From Nonomuraea sp. MG754425 (GTDB lineage Bacteria > Actinomycetota > Actinomycetes > Streptosporangiales > Streptosporangiaceae): DNA of 64,000 nucleotides. The translations under genes and the position numbers were made by a program. The number at the start of each line of letters is the position of its first letter. Positions within the stretch are counted from its first letter, which is position 1. The DNA lies in NCBI RefSeq assembly GCF_021699195.1, contig NZ_SSXE01000024.1, positions 1-64,000 of the forward strand, read 5' to 3'. Below, one piece after another: positions 41,401-50,673 of this stretch. Under the pieces are notes generated by a model. It ran no database searches, was not told the origin of the DNA, and was given only the letters and a program-made list of their open reading frames with translations.

Positions 41401-42993
41401 TCAGATGCTCGGCCGGGTGGACTCCGCGTCGTGGGTCAGGGCGTCGATGCGGGACATCACCTCGGTGATGCGCACCGCGCTCGGACGGTGCGGCCGGCGG
41501 CGCTGCCACGGGTGCGGCCCGTCCAGCGGGCGGTACTCGACCCCCAGGGCGTCCAGCCGGCCGAGGTGCTCGGCCAGCCGCCCGTCGAAGCCGTCGGCGA
41601 CGCCGCCCGACCAGGCCACCTCCGCCACGGCGCAGGCGCGCGGCCACAGCCGGTAGTCCACCGTGCGGGCGTCGGGGACGCGCTCGGTCCACAACTGCGC
41701 CTGCACCCCCAGGACGTGAGCCCGCTCCTGCTCCGACCACTCGGCGGGCACGGGCGCGAACGCGGCCACGTCCGCCAGCGTGATCGCGTCCCCGATCGCC
41801 ATCGGCTCGTCGGGCGAGGACGCCTCGGCGTAGTCGAGGTAGAGCGGGTACACCGGCGTCGCCACCACGTCGTGCCCGGCGGCGGCGGCCCGGCGGCCCA
41901 CGTTCATGCCCCGCCACGGCATCACGATCGTGTCCTGCCGCAGCCCGCCGCTGACGAACGCCTCGTCCCACACCACCGCCCGCGCGCCCCGCTCGGCCAG
42001 CGCGTCCGCCAGCCGCCGCAGGAACCACGCCTGCAGCTCGTTGACGCTCGCCAGCCCCAGCGACTCGCGGTAGGCGCCGATCTCCGGCGAGGCGGCCCAG
42101 TGGTCGAGCACGACCTCGTCGCCGCCGATGTGCGCGTACGGCGTCTCGCCCAGCGCCCCGAGCAGCTCGTCGAAGATCGTGACCAGGAATTCCACGGTCG
42201 GCGGCAGCGGCGACAGGATCGCGGGGGAGATGCCCCAGCGGTCGAGCACGTCGTGCCGCTCCCCGGTGGCCCCGAACTCCGGGTAGGCCGCCAGGATCGC
42301 CGAGGCGTGCCCCGGCACGTCGATCTCGGGCACGATGACGACGCAGCGGGAGCGGGCGTAGGCGGCGATCTCGGCGAGGTCGTCGAGGGTGTAGTAGCCG
42401 CCGTGCGGCACGTCGTCGTAGGTGTCCGGCTCGCGGTGGTGGTTGGTCGCCGTGCGCGGCCGGTGCGAGGCCACCTCGTGCAGGCGCGGGTAGGCGCGGC
42501 TCTCGACCCGCCAGCCCTGGTCGTCCACCAGGTGCAGGTGCAGCCGGTTGAGCTTGTGCACGGCCATCAGGTCGATCAGCCGCAGGATCTCCCGCTTGGG
42601 GAAGAAGTGCCGCGCGACGTCGAGGTGCAGGCCCCGCCAGGCGAAGCGGGGCTCGTCCTCGATCCGCACCCCGGGGACCGGCCACGACCCGCCGCCGGTG
42701 AACCGGTAGGAGGCGGCCGGCAGGAGCTGGTGCAGCGACTGCGCCGCGTAGAACGCGCCCGCCCGGCCGCCCGCCACGATCTCCACCCCGCGCGAGCCGA
42801 CCGTCAGCCGGTACGCTTCCTCGCCCAGCTCCGGGTCACGCCGTACGTCGATCCCGCCGGAGTCGCCGGGCAGCGGGTCGAGGCGGGCCAGCGCGGGGCG
42901 GACGGCGTCCACCAGGTCGCCGGACACTGTCACGCCGGCGTTCAGCACGTAGGAGGCGGAGAGGTCACGAAGCAGCGCGGGGCGAGGAATCAT
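41401..42993 (-). CDS. Beta-N-acetylhexosaminidase, GH20
   Basis: A 530-residue GH20 enzyme. The N-terminal GH20b-like domain (about 15-115) is followed by a TIM barrel with the conserved LNRLHLHLVDDQGWRVES, the DVPGHASAIL segment, and the catalytic Asp-Glu pair in AHIGGDEVVLDHW. No signal peptide is seen, so it is likely cytosolic. Its ATG overlaps the stop of the upstream lipoprotein amidase (ATGA), suggesting a joint role in turnover of peptidoglycan or chitin fragments. Confidence 0.92.
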   Translation of the reverse strand: MIPRPALLRDLSASYVLNAGVTVSGDLVDAVRPALARLDPLPGDSGGIDVRRDPELGEEAYRLTVGSRGVEIVAGGRAGAFYAAQSLHQLLPAASYRFTGGGSWPVPGVRIEDEPRFAWRGLHLDVARHFFPKREILRLIDLMAVHKLNRLHLHLVDDQGWRVESRAYPRLHEVASHRPRTATNHHREPDTYDDVPHGGYYTLDDLAEIAAYARSRCVVIVPEIDVPGHASAILAAYPEFGATGERHDVLDRWGISPAILSPLPPTVEFLVTIFDELLGALGETPYAHIGGDEVVLDHWAASPEIGAYRESLGLASVNELQAWFLRRLADALAERGARAVVWDEAFVSGGLRQDTIVMPWRGMNVGRRAAAAGHDVVATPVYPLYLDYAEASSPDEPMAIGDAITLADVAAFAPVPAEWSEQERAHVLGVQAQLWTERVPDARTVDYRLWPRACAVAEVAWSGGVADGFDGRLAEHLGRLDALGVEYRPLDGPHPWQRRRPHRPSAVRITEVMSRIDALTHDAESTRPSI

Positions 42994-43832
42994 GATTTGA
43001 GATAGTGCTGCAATCCGTTCGACAGCGCCAGAGCGATCCGCTGCCGGAAGCGCGGGTCCTGGAACTTGGCCGCCTCGCCCGGATCACGCATGTTCCCGCT
43101 CTCGAACAGGACCTTCGGCACGGTGGACAGGTTGAGCCCGCCGATGTCGTTGCGGGGGTCGAGCCCGTTCTTGCCGATGTAGTTGGAGTACGGCACCCCC
43201 GTGCCCTTGCGGTACGCGTCGCGCACGGCGATCCCGAGCTTGCGGGAGGGGCCCACGACCTTGTCGACGGGCCCGTTGATCTTCTCGGGCAGGATGACGT
43301 GGAAGCCGCGGTGGCCCGGGGTGTCCGAGCCGTCGGCGTGCACCGAGATGGCGGCGTCGGCCTTGGCCTTGTTGCCGATGGCGGCCCGTTCGGTGATGCA
43401 CGGCCCGACGCCGTTGTTGCTGTTCCTGGTCAGCTTCACGGTGGCGCCGCGGCCCTCGAGGATCTTGGTCATCCGCCTGGAGACGTCCCAGGTGAAGGCG
43501 GCCTCGCTGTACCCGCTGTTGGTCGCGGTGCCGGTGGTGTCGCATTCCTTCCACTTGGTCAGCACGTAGACCTTGCGGTTGATCTCGGCGGGGTGGCGGT
43601 AGTTGGCGCCGTTGTGGCCGGGATCGATGACGATGACCTTGCCTTCGAGCGGCTTGGCCTCCGGCGGCGCCTGCTTCGCGGGCCCGGAGGAGGGGGCGGA
43701 GGAGGGAGACGCCTGCCCCGCGACGGTCGCAGGGGCGGCCTGACCTGCCGCGGCGCCACCGGAGCCGGTGCCGCCACACGCGGAGGCGATCAGGCCGCAA
43801 ACGGCGAGGGCGGTGGCTGGTAGAGCACGCAT
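42990..43832 (-). CDS. Lipoprotein N-acetylmuramoyl-L-alanine amidase (Amidase_3)
   Basis: A 280-residue exported lipoprotein. A lipobox (GLIASAC) anchors it after about 18 residues, followed by a Ser/Pro/Ala linker. The Amidase_3 domain (about 75-275) shows VIVIDPGHNGAN with the first zinc His, SEAAFTW carrying a Glu ligand, ISVHADGSD with the second His, and a C-terminal VLFESGNMRD catalytic Glu. It cleaves stem peptides from murein. It is coupled to the GH20 gene, which would process released sugars. ATG 43832 was preferred over 43862. Confidence 0.92.
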   Translation of the reverse strand: MRALPATALAVCGLIASACGGTGSGGAAAGQAAPATVAGQASPSSAPSSGPAKQAPPEAKPLEGKVIVIDPGHNGANYRHPAEINRKVYVLTKWKECDTTGTATNSGYSEAAFTWDVSRRMTKILEGRGATVKLTRNSNNGVGPCITERAAIGNKAKADAAISVHADGSDTPGHRGFHVILPEKINGPVDKVVGPSRKLGIAVRDAYRKGTGVPYSNYIGKNGLDPRNDIGGLNLSTVPKVLFESGNMRDPGEAAKFQDPRFRQRIALALSNGLQHYLKS

Positions 43833-43901
43833 GCCGTCCAACTTACGGCAGAGTGGGAGCACAAGCCCGTCTTATGCCAAGCGTGGCGAGCCGGTACGTG
43901 C

Positions 43902-44150
43902 TCACCAGACCCGCTCGCCGACCTCCTGCCGTTCGAGCAGGGCGGCCAGCTCCCGCGCGTCCTCGGCGTCGAGCCCGAGGACGACGCGGGGGCGGCCCCA
44001 CGGATGGTCGAGCGAGTGGGCGACGTAGCTGGCGACCGACTCGGCGCAGCCCTCGGTGCTCCGTCCCCTGCCCGCCCTCCAGTGTCCCCAGGCGCGCTCG
44101 AGCTCGGCCGCCGCGCGCTGGGCGCAGGACACCAGTTCCGGATCACGCAT
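43902..44150 (-). CDS. Hypothetical protein, 82 aa
   Basis: An acidic/basic alternating helical protein (LVSCAQRAAAELERAWGHWR, then SVASYVAHSLDHPWGRPRVV, then DAEDARELAALLERQ). No motif recognised. It is preceded by a perfect 23-nt palindrome at 44173-44195 that could be its operator. Monocistronic. Codon use is normal, so I regard it as a real gene of unknown function. Confidence 0.65.
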   Translation of the reverse strand: MRDPELVSCAQRAAAELERAWGHWRAGRGRSTEGCAESVASYVAHSLDHPWGRPRVVLGLDAEDARELAALLERQEVGERVW

Positions 44151-44172
44151 GACTGTTCCCCCGGATCAGACC

Positions 44173-44195
44173 GTGGCCGGATCGGATCCGGCCAC
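44173..44195. promoter_or_regulatory. Perfect 23-nt palindrome
   Basis: GTGGCCGGATC-G-GATCCGGCCAC, 11-bp arms around one base, 23 bp upstream of the 82-aa gene's start. The 1-nt centre suits a protein-binding site better than an RNA hairpin, though it could also stop readthrough. Confidence 0.55.
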
Positions 44196-44270
44196 AATTA
44201 GCATGACCCTGACGAGTAAACCGCCGTGTGGCCGCGCCTCCACACGGCTTGACCCAGCTTTGGCGCACCT

Positions 44271-45320
44271 TTAGGCGGGTCCCGTGCTTCGTCGCACGAT
44301 CAGTTCCGGACGGATCTCCCGCAGCCGCGCGACCTTCGCGGGGTCCCCGATCCGGTCGCTCAGCAGCGCGGCGGCCGACCTGCCCATGCTGCGGCGAGGC
44401 TGATCGACCGAGGTGAGCGAGATGTGGTGGGAGGCCGACAGGTGCGTGTTGTCGTAGCCGACCACCGAGAGGTCCTCGGGTACGCGCAGGCCCAGGTCGT
44501 CGGCTGCGGAGAGCACGCCGAGCGCGACCACGTCGTTGGCGGCGAAGATCGCCGTGGGCCTGGGGTCGCGGGTCAGCAGCGCGAGCGCCGCCTCCCTGCC
44601 GGCCTCTTCGGTCGAGTCCGCGGCCTCGACCATGATGTACGGCGCCAGCGAGTGCCTGCGCATCGCCACGAGGTAGCCCTCGCAGCGCGACGGTCGCCGG
44701 CCCTCGATGTGCGCGATCCGTTTGTGGCCCAGCTCGACCAGGTGGTCGATGGCCAGACGGGCCCCGAGCTGGTCGTCGTCGACCACGATGTCGACGCCGT
44801 CGAGCTCGATGTCACGTTCCCCCACGACGACCGTGGGGGTGTAGGCGGTGGCCTCGATCAGGGTCTCGCTGGTCGGCGCGATCCCGAGCAGGACCAGCCC
44901 GTCGACCCGCAGTTCGAGGAAGGCCTCCACGGCCTCGTCCTCGAAGGCGGGGTCCCACTGGCTGTTCCCGATCAGCATGCGCAGGCCGTCGCCGTGCAGG
45001 CTCTCCTGCAGTCCGTCGAGGAACTCCGCGTAGAACGGGTTGTGCAGGTCGGCGACGAGCGCGCCCACCAGATGCGTACGGCCTTCGACCAGGCTCCGGG
45101 CGACCGCGTTCGGCCGGTAGCCGAGCTCGCGGGCGGCCTGGAGCACGGCCTGGCGCCGGTGCTCGCTCACGTGCGGGGACCCGCGGAGCACGAGCGAGAC
45201 CAGCGACTTGGACACGCCGGCGCGTTCGGCGACGTTACGGATGGTGGGTCTGGGCCGAGGCAGTGCGTCTACCTCTCTTAGCTCAGCGATGGTTGACGTG
45301 TTGACGGGCGGTCCTGACAT
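44271..45320 (-). CDS. LacI-family transcriptional regulator
   Basis: A 349-residue protein. A LacI HTH with hinge (about 25-80) reads TIRNVAERAGVSKSLVSLVL and SEHRRQAVLQAARELGYRPN. The periplasmic-binding-like effector domain follows (VGALVADLHNPFYAEFLDGL onward). The N-terminal 24 residues before the HTH are extra relative to typical members. ATG 45320 follows GGGAG; an earlier ATG at 45362 is less likely. No sugar transport operon is adjacent, so the target is unknown. Confidence 0.9.
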   Translation of the reverse strand: MSGPPVNTSTIAELREVDALPRPRPTIRNVAERAGVSKSLVSLVLRGSPHVSEHRRQAVLQAARELGYRPNAVARSLVEGRTHLVGALVADLHNPFYAEFLDGLQESLHGDGLRMLIGNSQWDPAFEDEAVEAFLELRVDGLVLLGIAPTSETLIEATAYTPTVVVGERDIELDGVDIVVDDDQLGARLAIDHLVELGHKRIAHIEGRRPSRCEGYLVAMRRHSLAPYIMVEAADSTEEAGREAALALLTRDPRPTAIFAANDVVALGVLSAADDLGLRVPEDLSVVGYDNTHLSASHHISLTSVDQPRRSMGRSAAALLSDRIGDPAKVARLREIRPELIVRRSTGPA

Positions 45321-45432
45321 GTGTCTCCCCCGCGATGCGGATATGGGCACCTGTCTGACCAAACGATCGAGTTCGCCGCAGGGTACGGCTTCCGTTACGG
45401 ATTGGCTTAACCTCCGTGGCGAAAACCGGATA

Positions 45433-45483
45433 TTGACTGCACGCTTCGGCGTCCGCTATTGGGTACGGCGTCGGATACCGTAC
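45433..45483 (+). promoter_or_regulatory. Promoter and operator of the TetR gene
   Basis: TTGACT (45433-45438) and TATTGG (45457-45462), 18-bp spacing, followed by GTACGG-N9-CCGTAC (45463-45483) exactly where transcription should start. This supports autorepression. Confidence 0.6.
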
Positions 45484-45487
45484 ACAT

Positions 45488-46138
45488 GTGACACCCGGGA
45501 AGTCAGCCGAGACGGCACGGCCGGCACGGCGCAGGCTCAGCGTGGACCGGCGTCGGGAAGAGCTCATGGCGGCGGCGCTGGAGCTGTTCAGCACCCGCGA
45601 CGCGGAGGACGTCTCGATCGACGACGTGGCCTCGGCGGCGGGGGCTTCGCGGGCCCTGGTCTACCACTACTTCGGCGGCAAGCAGGAGCTCTACGTGGCC
45701 GCGCTGCGCAGCGCGGCGGAGCAACTGGAGTCGCGGCTGCGCCCGCAGGGGGGCGGCCGGCCGATCGAGGAGCTGGCCTCGGGGCTCGGGCGCTACTTCG
45801 ACTTCGTCGAGGAGCACGCGGCCGGCTTCGCCGCGCTGCTGCGGGGCGGCCCGGCCAACCGGAGCGGCGAGGTCGGCGAGATCGTCGACGGGGTGCGCCG
45901 GCGGCTGTTCCGGCTGATCCAGAAGCAGATGGGCGTCGAGGAGCCGAGCCCGGTGCTGCGCACGACCCTGCGCTCGTGGATCGCCTCCGTGGAGACGGCG
46001 GGCCTCGACTGGCTGGAGCACCGCGACGTCGAGCGTCCGACGCTGGAGAAGCTGCTCGTCGAGCAGATGGTCGCGCTGCTGGGGGTCGCCGCCGCCCATG
46101 ACGGCGAGGTCGCCGGGCTGCTGGAGCGGCTGGCCTGA
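45488..46138 (+). CDS. TetR-family transcriptional regulator
   Basis: A 216-residue protein. The HTH (about 20-65) contains RREELMAAALELFSTRDAED and IDDVASAAGASRALVYHYFG. The ligand-binding half (about 80-210) is helical (TetR_C type). GTG start at 45488, 5 bp after a GTACGG/CCGTAC palindrome. No target gene is co-directional; the next features downstream are a repeat array and bldC on the other strand. Likely autoregulated and controlling a distant gene. Confidence 0.9.
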   Translation: MTPGKSAETARPARRRLSVDRRREELMAAALELFSTRDAEDVSIDDVASAAGASRALVYHYFGGKQELYVAALRSAAEQLESRLRPQGGGRPIEELASGLGRYFDFVEEHAAGFAALLRGGPANRSGEVGEIVDGVRRRLFRLIQKQMGVEEPSPVLRTTLRSWIASVETAGLDWLEHRDVERPTLEKLLVEQMVALLGVAAAHDGEVAGLLERLA

Positions 46139-46234
46139 CCGGCCCCTGGAGGACGAACGCGTCGGGGGTGCCACCGGCACGCGGGCCGTTTCGCGGTGAA
46201 CGGGCGGGTTGCGTGGGGGATGTGCTCAGCGGCC

Positions 46235-46359
46235 GGCGTCACGAAGCGTGACCGCGTCTGGCGTCACTGAACGTGACGATGGCCGGTGTCACCGAGCGTG
46301 ATCACGGCTGACGTCGCGGAGCACGACTGTGGCCAAGGTCACGGCAGACGGCGACGGGG
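46235..46359. repeat. Tandem array of 25-bp palindromic units (4 clear, 1 decayed)
   Basis: Units begin at 46235, 46260, 46285, 46310 and weakly 46335, spaced exactly 25 bp. The core of each is an imperfect palindrome GTCAC-NNR-CGTGAC preceded by GGC. Flanks between cores vary (CGCGTCT, GATGGCC, CACGGCT, TGTGGCC). The array lies 3' of the TetR gene and 153-277 bp from the 3' end of bldC. It is non-coding in all frames I checked. Confidence 0.85.
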
Positions 46360-46511
46360 CCGGGGGAGCGAACGGGGTGCCGGGAAGAGAAGAATGGCGC
46401 CGGCGCGGGCGGCGCCAACCTCCCCATCGTCACGAGCAAGTGGTGGACCGGGCCCATTGGCGGCCTGGTCCACCCCCTTCAAACCCCCCTGAGGTCCGTG
46501 ACGACCTCCAG

Positions 46512-46715
46512 CTACTCTGAGCGCTGCTGCGGAATCCCCGCCAGCAGCGCGCGAACCTCGGTCTCCCGGTAACGTCGATGACCGCCGAGGGTACGAATCG
46601 ACGTCAACTTGCCCGCCTTGGCCCACCGCGTAACGGTCTTGGGGTCGACCCTGAACATGGTCGCGACCTCAGCGGGCGTGAGCAGTGGCTCGGCCTCGGG
46701 TGTACGAGCTGACAT
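46512..46715 (-). CDS. bldC: BldC developmental regulator
   Basis: A 67-residue MerR-like protein without an effector domain. LLTPAEVATMFRVDPKTVTR, WAKAGKLTSIRTLGGHRRYR and ETEVRALLAG correspond to the BldC DNA-binding fold almost residue for residue. BldC binds direct repeats cooperatively and delays entry into development in Streptomyces. The neighbours on its upstream side (conserved hypothetical, vdh, DUF3073, purM, purF) match the Streptomyces order. Very small, complete. Confidence 0.96.
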   Translation of the reverse strand: MSARTPEAEPLLTPAEVATMFRVDPKTVTRWAKAGKLTSIRTLGGHRRYRETEVRALLAGIPQQRSE

Positions 46716-47038
46716 TTGTGCGGCCTCTCCTCCGTGTGGACCGGCGTAGCGATCCTGTGACTGCCTTTGCGCGTGTCACGGATGTCCCCCTATGGCGCAG
46801 AGCGTGCGGCTTTTCTGAGCCATATGCGGCATCACCCGATGTGACCATACCGCCACGCAGAGCGATTGGCGAGCCCTTCTTTCGACCCAGCTGCCCGCCC
46901 CCGTGGCCATGTCACGCTCGGTGATTCTAGCGACACGGTTCGTGGTATCGCAGTGAAAACGGCAAACTACTCAGTTCGCAGAAGAGAGCAGCCGCGAGAC
47001 GTGACCTACTCATGCAGGTCAGACGGCCGTATTGGGGC
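46716..47038 (-). promoter_or_regulatory. Long upstream region of bldC
   Basis: 323 bp without a gene, AT-richer than the average. It must hold the bldC promoter and leader. No certain -35/-10 pair was assigned. Confidence 0.45.
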
Positions 47039-47905
47039 TCAGTTGGCAGATTCCAGCAGTTGCATTGACTTCCACCGGAGGATGACCCTCTGGTACATGG
47101 CGTAGGCAAGTTCTTCTTGACCCGTGTCCAGGCCCGTCAGGGCCGCGGAAAGCTCCGCGACGGACTGGTCCGCCTGCAGCGCGTCGTCGTCCATGAGGTG
47201 CACGAGGCCGCCGTAGTCGAGCTCGACCAGGGAGTGCGGGTGGAACTCCTCCAGCCACCTGGCGACGTCCTCCACGTCGAAATTGGCCGCCACGTCGTCG
47301 CCGAGGTGCCGGCGCAGCACGCTCAGCGCCCGGGCCGCGCGCCTGCGGGCCTGCGCCATGGAGGTGACGTAGATGAGGTTGCGTCCGGTAGCGGTGGTCA
47401 CGTCCTGTCCCGGGTTGGCGGAGCCGAGCACCAGCCAGCGCTCGTTCCCATCAAACGGCACGAACCACGATGGCGGCACATGCCACGCCGTGGTGCGAAT
47501 ATGCGTACGCAACGCGGCCGAACCGGTCTGCCTCTTGTAACGGTCGAAGTCGTCGGCCGTCTGTTCGGCGATCGCCTTGGGCACCAGATGGTCCATCAGC
47601 TTCACCGGAGTGCTGCCACGGAGCCGTGAGAACGCCAGCCACGAACGCAGACGCGTCTGCCAGGGACAGACGTAGAGCCGGTCCTCAACACGCCGCAGAT
47701 AGGCGTTGGGGCTCTCCTGGGCGGGAACGGGTTCAGGGGGCATGCCGAGCAGGCGCATGACGGACTCGCCGTGCTCCGCATTGAGCGCGTTCGCGCGCCG
47801 AGGGCGGTCACGGGAGTCGGCGTAGTCGGCCCACGCCTTGCGCTCGGGCTCGGCGAACGCGGTCAGTGGCTCATAGACACGGAGGTAGGCGGCATAGGGC
47901 AGCAC
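47039..47905 (-). CDS. Conserved actinobacterial protein next to bldC (SCO4090-like position)
   Basis: A 288-residue soluble protein of unknown function. It contains [36 protein letters not shown], and a central [18 protein letters not shown] followed by a helical end. It sits between bldC and the divergent amino-acid dehydrogenase, as its counterpart does in Streptomyces coelicolor, so conservation of position argues for a real gene. No catalytic motif identified. Confidence 0.8.
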   Translation of the reverse strand: MLPYAAYLRVYEPLTAFAEPERKAWADYADSRDRPRRANALNAEHGESVMRLLGMPPEPVPAQESPNAYLRRVEDRLYVCPWQTRLRSWLAFSRLRGSTPVKLMDHLVPKAIAEQTADDFDRYKRQTGSAALRTHIRTTAWHVPPSWFVPFDGNERWLVLGSANPGQDVTTATGRNLIYVTSMAQARRRAARALSVLRRHLGDDVAANFDVEDVARWLEEFHPHSLVELDYGGLVHLMDDDALQADQSVAELSAALTGLDTGQEELAYAMYQRVILRWKSMQLLESAN

Positions 47906-48012
47906 GGAGGCATCGTGTCACGAAGCGAACCTGCGCGCACCGTCGTGGCTTACTACTCTGTGAGGTGATCTCCGCCGCGAAGGCGCGGCGGACCGGACAG
48001 GGAGTCACCACC

Positions 48013-49092
48013 GTGACCGATGTCTTCGGAGCGTCCCACAAGGACGTTCACGAGCAGGTCGTCTTCTGCGCCGACGAGCAGAGCGGCCTGCGTGCCATCA
48101 TCGCCATCCACAACACGGCGCTGGGCCCGGCCCTGGGTGGCACGAGGTTCTATCCCTACGACAACGAGCAGGCGGCCCTGGCCGACGTGCTCAACCTGGC
48201 CAGAGGCATGTCCTACAAGAACGCGCTGGCCGGCCTCGACCTGGGCGGGGGCAAGGCCGTGATCATCGGCGACCCGTCCCGCGACAAGAGCGAGGCGCTG
48301 CTGCGCGCGTACGGCAGGTTCGTGCAGTCGCTCGGCGGGCGCTACGTCACCGCCTGCGACGTGGGCACCTACAGCGAGGACATGGACGTCGTCGCCCGGG
48401 AGTCACGCTTCGTGACCGGCCGCACGACGGCCCACGGCGGCGCCGGGGACTCCTCCATCCTCACGGCGTTCGGCGTGTTCCAGGGCATGCGCGCCTCGGC
48501 CGAGCGCGTCTACGGCACGCCGTCGCTGCACGGCAGGCGGGTCGGCGTGGAGGGGGTCGGCAAGGTGGGCCACCGCCTGGTCGGGCTCCTGCGCGAGGAC
48601 GGCGCCGACGTGGTGGTCTGCGACGTCGACCCCAAGGCGGTCGAGCGGGTGCGGGTGCGGCACCCGGAGATCGACGTGGTGGCCGACGCGCACGCCATGG
48701 TCGCCGCCGACCTCGACGTCTTCGCCCCGTGCGCGCTGGGCGGGGTGCTCGACGACGACACCGTGCCGGCCCTCAAGGCGAAGATCGTCTGTGGCGCGGC
48801 CAACAACCAGCTCGCCCATCCCGGGGTGGAGAAGCAACTCGCCGAGCGCGGCATCCTCTACGCGCCCGACTACGTCGTCAACTCCGGGGGCGTGATCCAG
48901 GTCGCCGACGAGATCGACGGCTTCGACATGGAACGCGCCAGGTCCAAGGCCGCCCAGATCTACGACACGACTCTGAAGATCTTCGGGATCGCGGCCGACG
49001 AGGGCGTTCCCCCCGCTGTCGCAGCGGATAGGCTGGCCGAGCGCAGAATGTCGGAAGTCGGGCGTATTCGGGCCATTTGGCTGGGGCGCTGA
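48013..49092 (+). CDS. vdh: Valine/leucine dehydrogenase (Glu/Leu/Phe/Val family)
   Basis: A 359-residue NAD-dependent branched-chain amino acid dehydrogenase. The substrate pocket and catalytic Lys are in [19 protein letters not shown] (K69, K81) and the flexible [12 protein letters not shown]. The Rossmann fold has GVEGVGKVG (about 175-185), and the coenzyme part ends [16 protein letters not shown] 48013 with GGGAG upstream is preferred; the longer frame to 47866 overlaps the divergent promoter. It deaminates valine and leucine to 2-oxo acids, which supply branched fatty acid and polyketide precursors. Confidence 0.94.
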   Translation: MTDVFGASHKDVHEQVVFCADEQSGLRAIIAIHNTALGPALGGTRFYPYDNEQAALADVLNLARGMSYKNALAGLDLGGGKAVIIGDPSRDKSEALLRAYGRFVQSLGGRYVTACDVGTYSEDMDVVARESRFVTGRTTAHGGAGDSSILTAFGVFQGMRASAERVYGTPSLHGRRVGVEGVGKVGHRLVGLLREDGADVVVCDVDPKAVERVRVRHPEIDVVADAHAMVAADLDVFAPCALGGVLDDDTVPALKAKIVCGAANNQLAHPGVEKQLAERGILYAPDYVVNSGGVIQVADEIDGFDMERARSKAAQIYDTTLKIFGIAADEGVPPAVAADRLAERRMSEVGRIRAIWLGR

Positions 49093-49243
49093 CGCCCCAC
49101 GCCCATACGGCGTACCGAGCTGGGCACAAAACAGGTACGGTAATAGGCGAACGATAGGCTGACGCCCGAAGTCAGGCGGCGTCAGTGTGTGGTGCGTTAG
49201 CGACGAGGGGTCGGGGACGATCCCACACGAGGGGGTCGAGCCA

Positions 49244-49471
49244 ATGGGGCGCGGCCGAGCAAAGGCCAAGCAGGTCAAGGTTGCTCGCCAGCTGAAGTAC
49301 AACAGCGGTGGCACGGATCTTGACCGTCTTCGCGACGAACTCGGGGTCGGCGACTCCAGCAATGACGACGCCGACGACCTCAACGATGAGCTGGCGGATC
49401 GCTATGCCGATTACGCCGATGACTATGGCGGCGGAGACGACGACGATGGCCGTACGTCCGGCCGCCGATAG
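49244..49471 (+). CDS. DUF3073 protein
   Basis: A 75-residue protein: a basic N-terminus (MGRGRAKAKQVKVARQLKYN) diagnostic of DUF3073, then an extremely acidic tail full of Asp (DDADDLNDELADRYADYADD). GAGGGGGTCGAG precedes the ATG. It lies between vdh and purM as in Streptomyces. Function unknown; the basic head could bind nucleic acid. Confidence 0.93.
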   Translation: MGRGRAKAKQVKVARQLKYNSGGTDLDRLRDELGVGDSSNDDADDLNDELADRYADYADDYGGGDDDDGRTSGRR

Positions 49472-49538
49472 CCGTTCTCCTGAGTGATGTGGCCGAGGAT
49501 CCGGCGGCGCGCGCCGGGTCCTCGCTCACGCTCGTCGG

Positions 49539-49560
49539 GCCCCACGGGTAACCGTGGGGC
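49539..49560. terminator. Terminator between DUF3073 and purM genes
   Basis: GCCCCACGG-GTAA-CCGTGGGGC followed by TTCGTCGTGT. A second GC-rich hairpin precedes it (GGATCCGGCG / CGCCGGGTCC, near 49495-49520). Confidence 0.8.
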
Positions 49561-49647
49561 TTCGTCGTGTCGTCCCGGAGTCAGGTGGCTTCGGGCGCGG
49601 CGGCCCGCCTGACCGGCCGGGCCGCGGGCTCGCCCGGCCGGCGGGGA

Positions 49648-50673
49648 TCAGCGGTAGCGGGCCTGGCCGCTTCCCGGCACGACCTCGCCCAGCACCCAGG
49701 CGTCCAGGCCGCGGGCGGCCAGCAGCCGGATGGCCTCGTCCGCCACGGCGGCGGGCAACACGGCGGCCATCCCGACACCGAGGTTGAACGTGCGGTCCAT
49801 GTCCCGCTGGGCGATCCGGCCGTACGCGGCGAGCGCCCCGAAGATCGCGGGAGGCGTCCACGACGACCGGTCGAGCACCGCGTCGAGGTGCGCCGGCAGC
49901 GAACGTGAGAGGTTGTTCTCGACCCCGCCGCCGGTGATGTGCGCGTAGGCGTGCACGTCGAGCGTCCTGGCCAGTTCCAGGCAGTGCAGCGAGTAGACGC
50001 GGGTGGGTTCGAGCAGTTCCTCGCCCAGCGGCCGGCCCAGTTCGGGCAGCACGGCGTCGAGCTCCAGCGAGTTCTCCCGCAGCACGTGACGCACCAGCGA
50101 GTAGCCGTTGGAGTGCACCCCGGACGAGGCCATCCCCAGCACCACGTCACCGGCCGCGACCCGGTCGGGGCCGAGCATGGCGGACGCCTCCACCACGCCC
50201 GTGCCGGCTCCCGCGAGGTCGTACTCGTCGGCTCCCATCGCGCCCGGGTGCTCGGCCGTCTCGCCGCCCACCAGCGCGGCCCCGGCCAGGCGGCAGCCCT
50301 CGGCCACGCCGCCGACGATCTCGGCGACCCGCTCGGGCACCAGCTTGCCGCAGGCGATGTAGTCGGTCATGAACAGCGGCTCGGCCCCGCAGACCACCAG
50401 GTCGTCGAGGACCATGCCGACCAGGTCGATGCCGATGGTGTCGTGCTTGCCGTAGCGCTGGGCGATCATGACCTTGGTGCCCACGCCGTCGGTGGAGGTG
50501 GCGAGCAGCGGACGCCGGTAACGCAGCAGGGCCGAGGCGTCGAACAGGCCGGCGAAGCCGCTGGCGTCGTCGACCACCTCGGGCCGGCGCGAGCGCGCGA
50601 CCTTGTCCTTCATCAGCGTGACGGCGCGCTCGCCGGCCTCGATGTCGACCCCGGCGGCCTCGTAGGTGCTCAC
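49648..50673 (-). CDS. purM: Phosphoribosylformylglycinamidine cyclo-ligase (AIR synthetase)
   Basis: A 341-residue enzyme for step five of purine synthesis. Motifs STYEAAGVDIEAGERAV at the N-terminus, STDGVGTK (ATP/FGAM site), GIDLVGMVLDDLVVCGAEPL, GGETAEHPG, and the C-terminal AHITGGGVENNLSRSLP are all intact. GTG 50673 overlaps the purF stop by GTGA, so it is translated by coupling behind purF. The long upstream open frame is fortuitous. Confidence 0.96.
   Translation of the reverse strand: MSTYEAAGVDIEAGERAVTLMKDKVARSRRPEVVDDASGFAGLFDASALLRYRRPLLATSTDGVGTKVMIAQRYGKHDTIGIDLVGMVLDDLVVCGAEPLFMTDYIACGKLVPERVAEIVGGVAEGCRLAGAALVGGETAEHPGAMGADEYDLAGAGTGVVEASAMLGPDRVAAGDVVLGMASSGVHSNGYSLVRHVLRENSLELDAVLPELGRPLGEELLEPTRVYSLHCLELARTLDVHAYAHITGGGVENNLSRSLPAHLDAVLDRSSWTPPAIFGALAAYGRIAQRDMDRTFNLGVGMAAVLPAAVADEAIRLLAARGLDAWVLGEVVPGSGQARYR

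Noticed and set aside
46235-46359. CRISPR array
   Set aside because: Units of 25 bp abut with 7-bp variable parts; no spacers of 30 bp and no cas genes. Treated as a palindromic tandem array.
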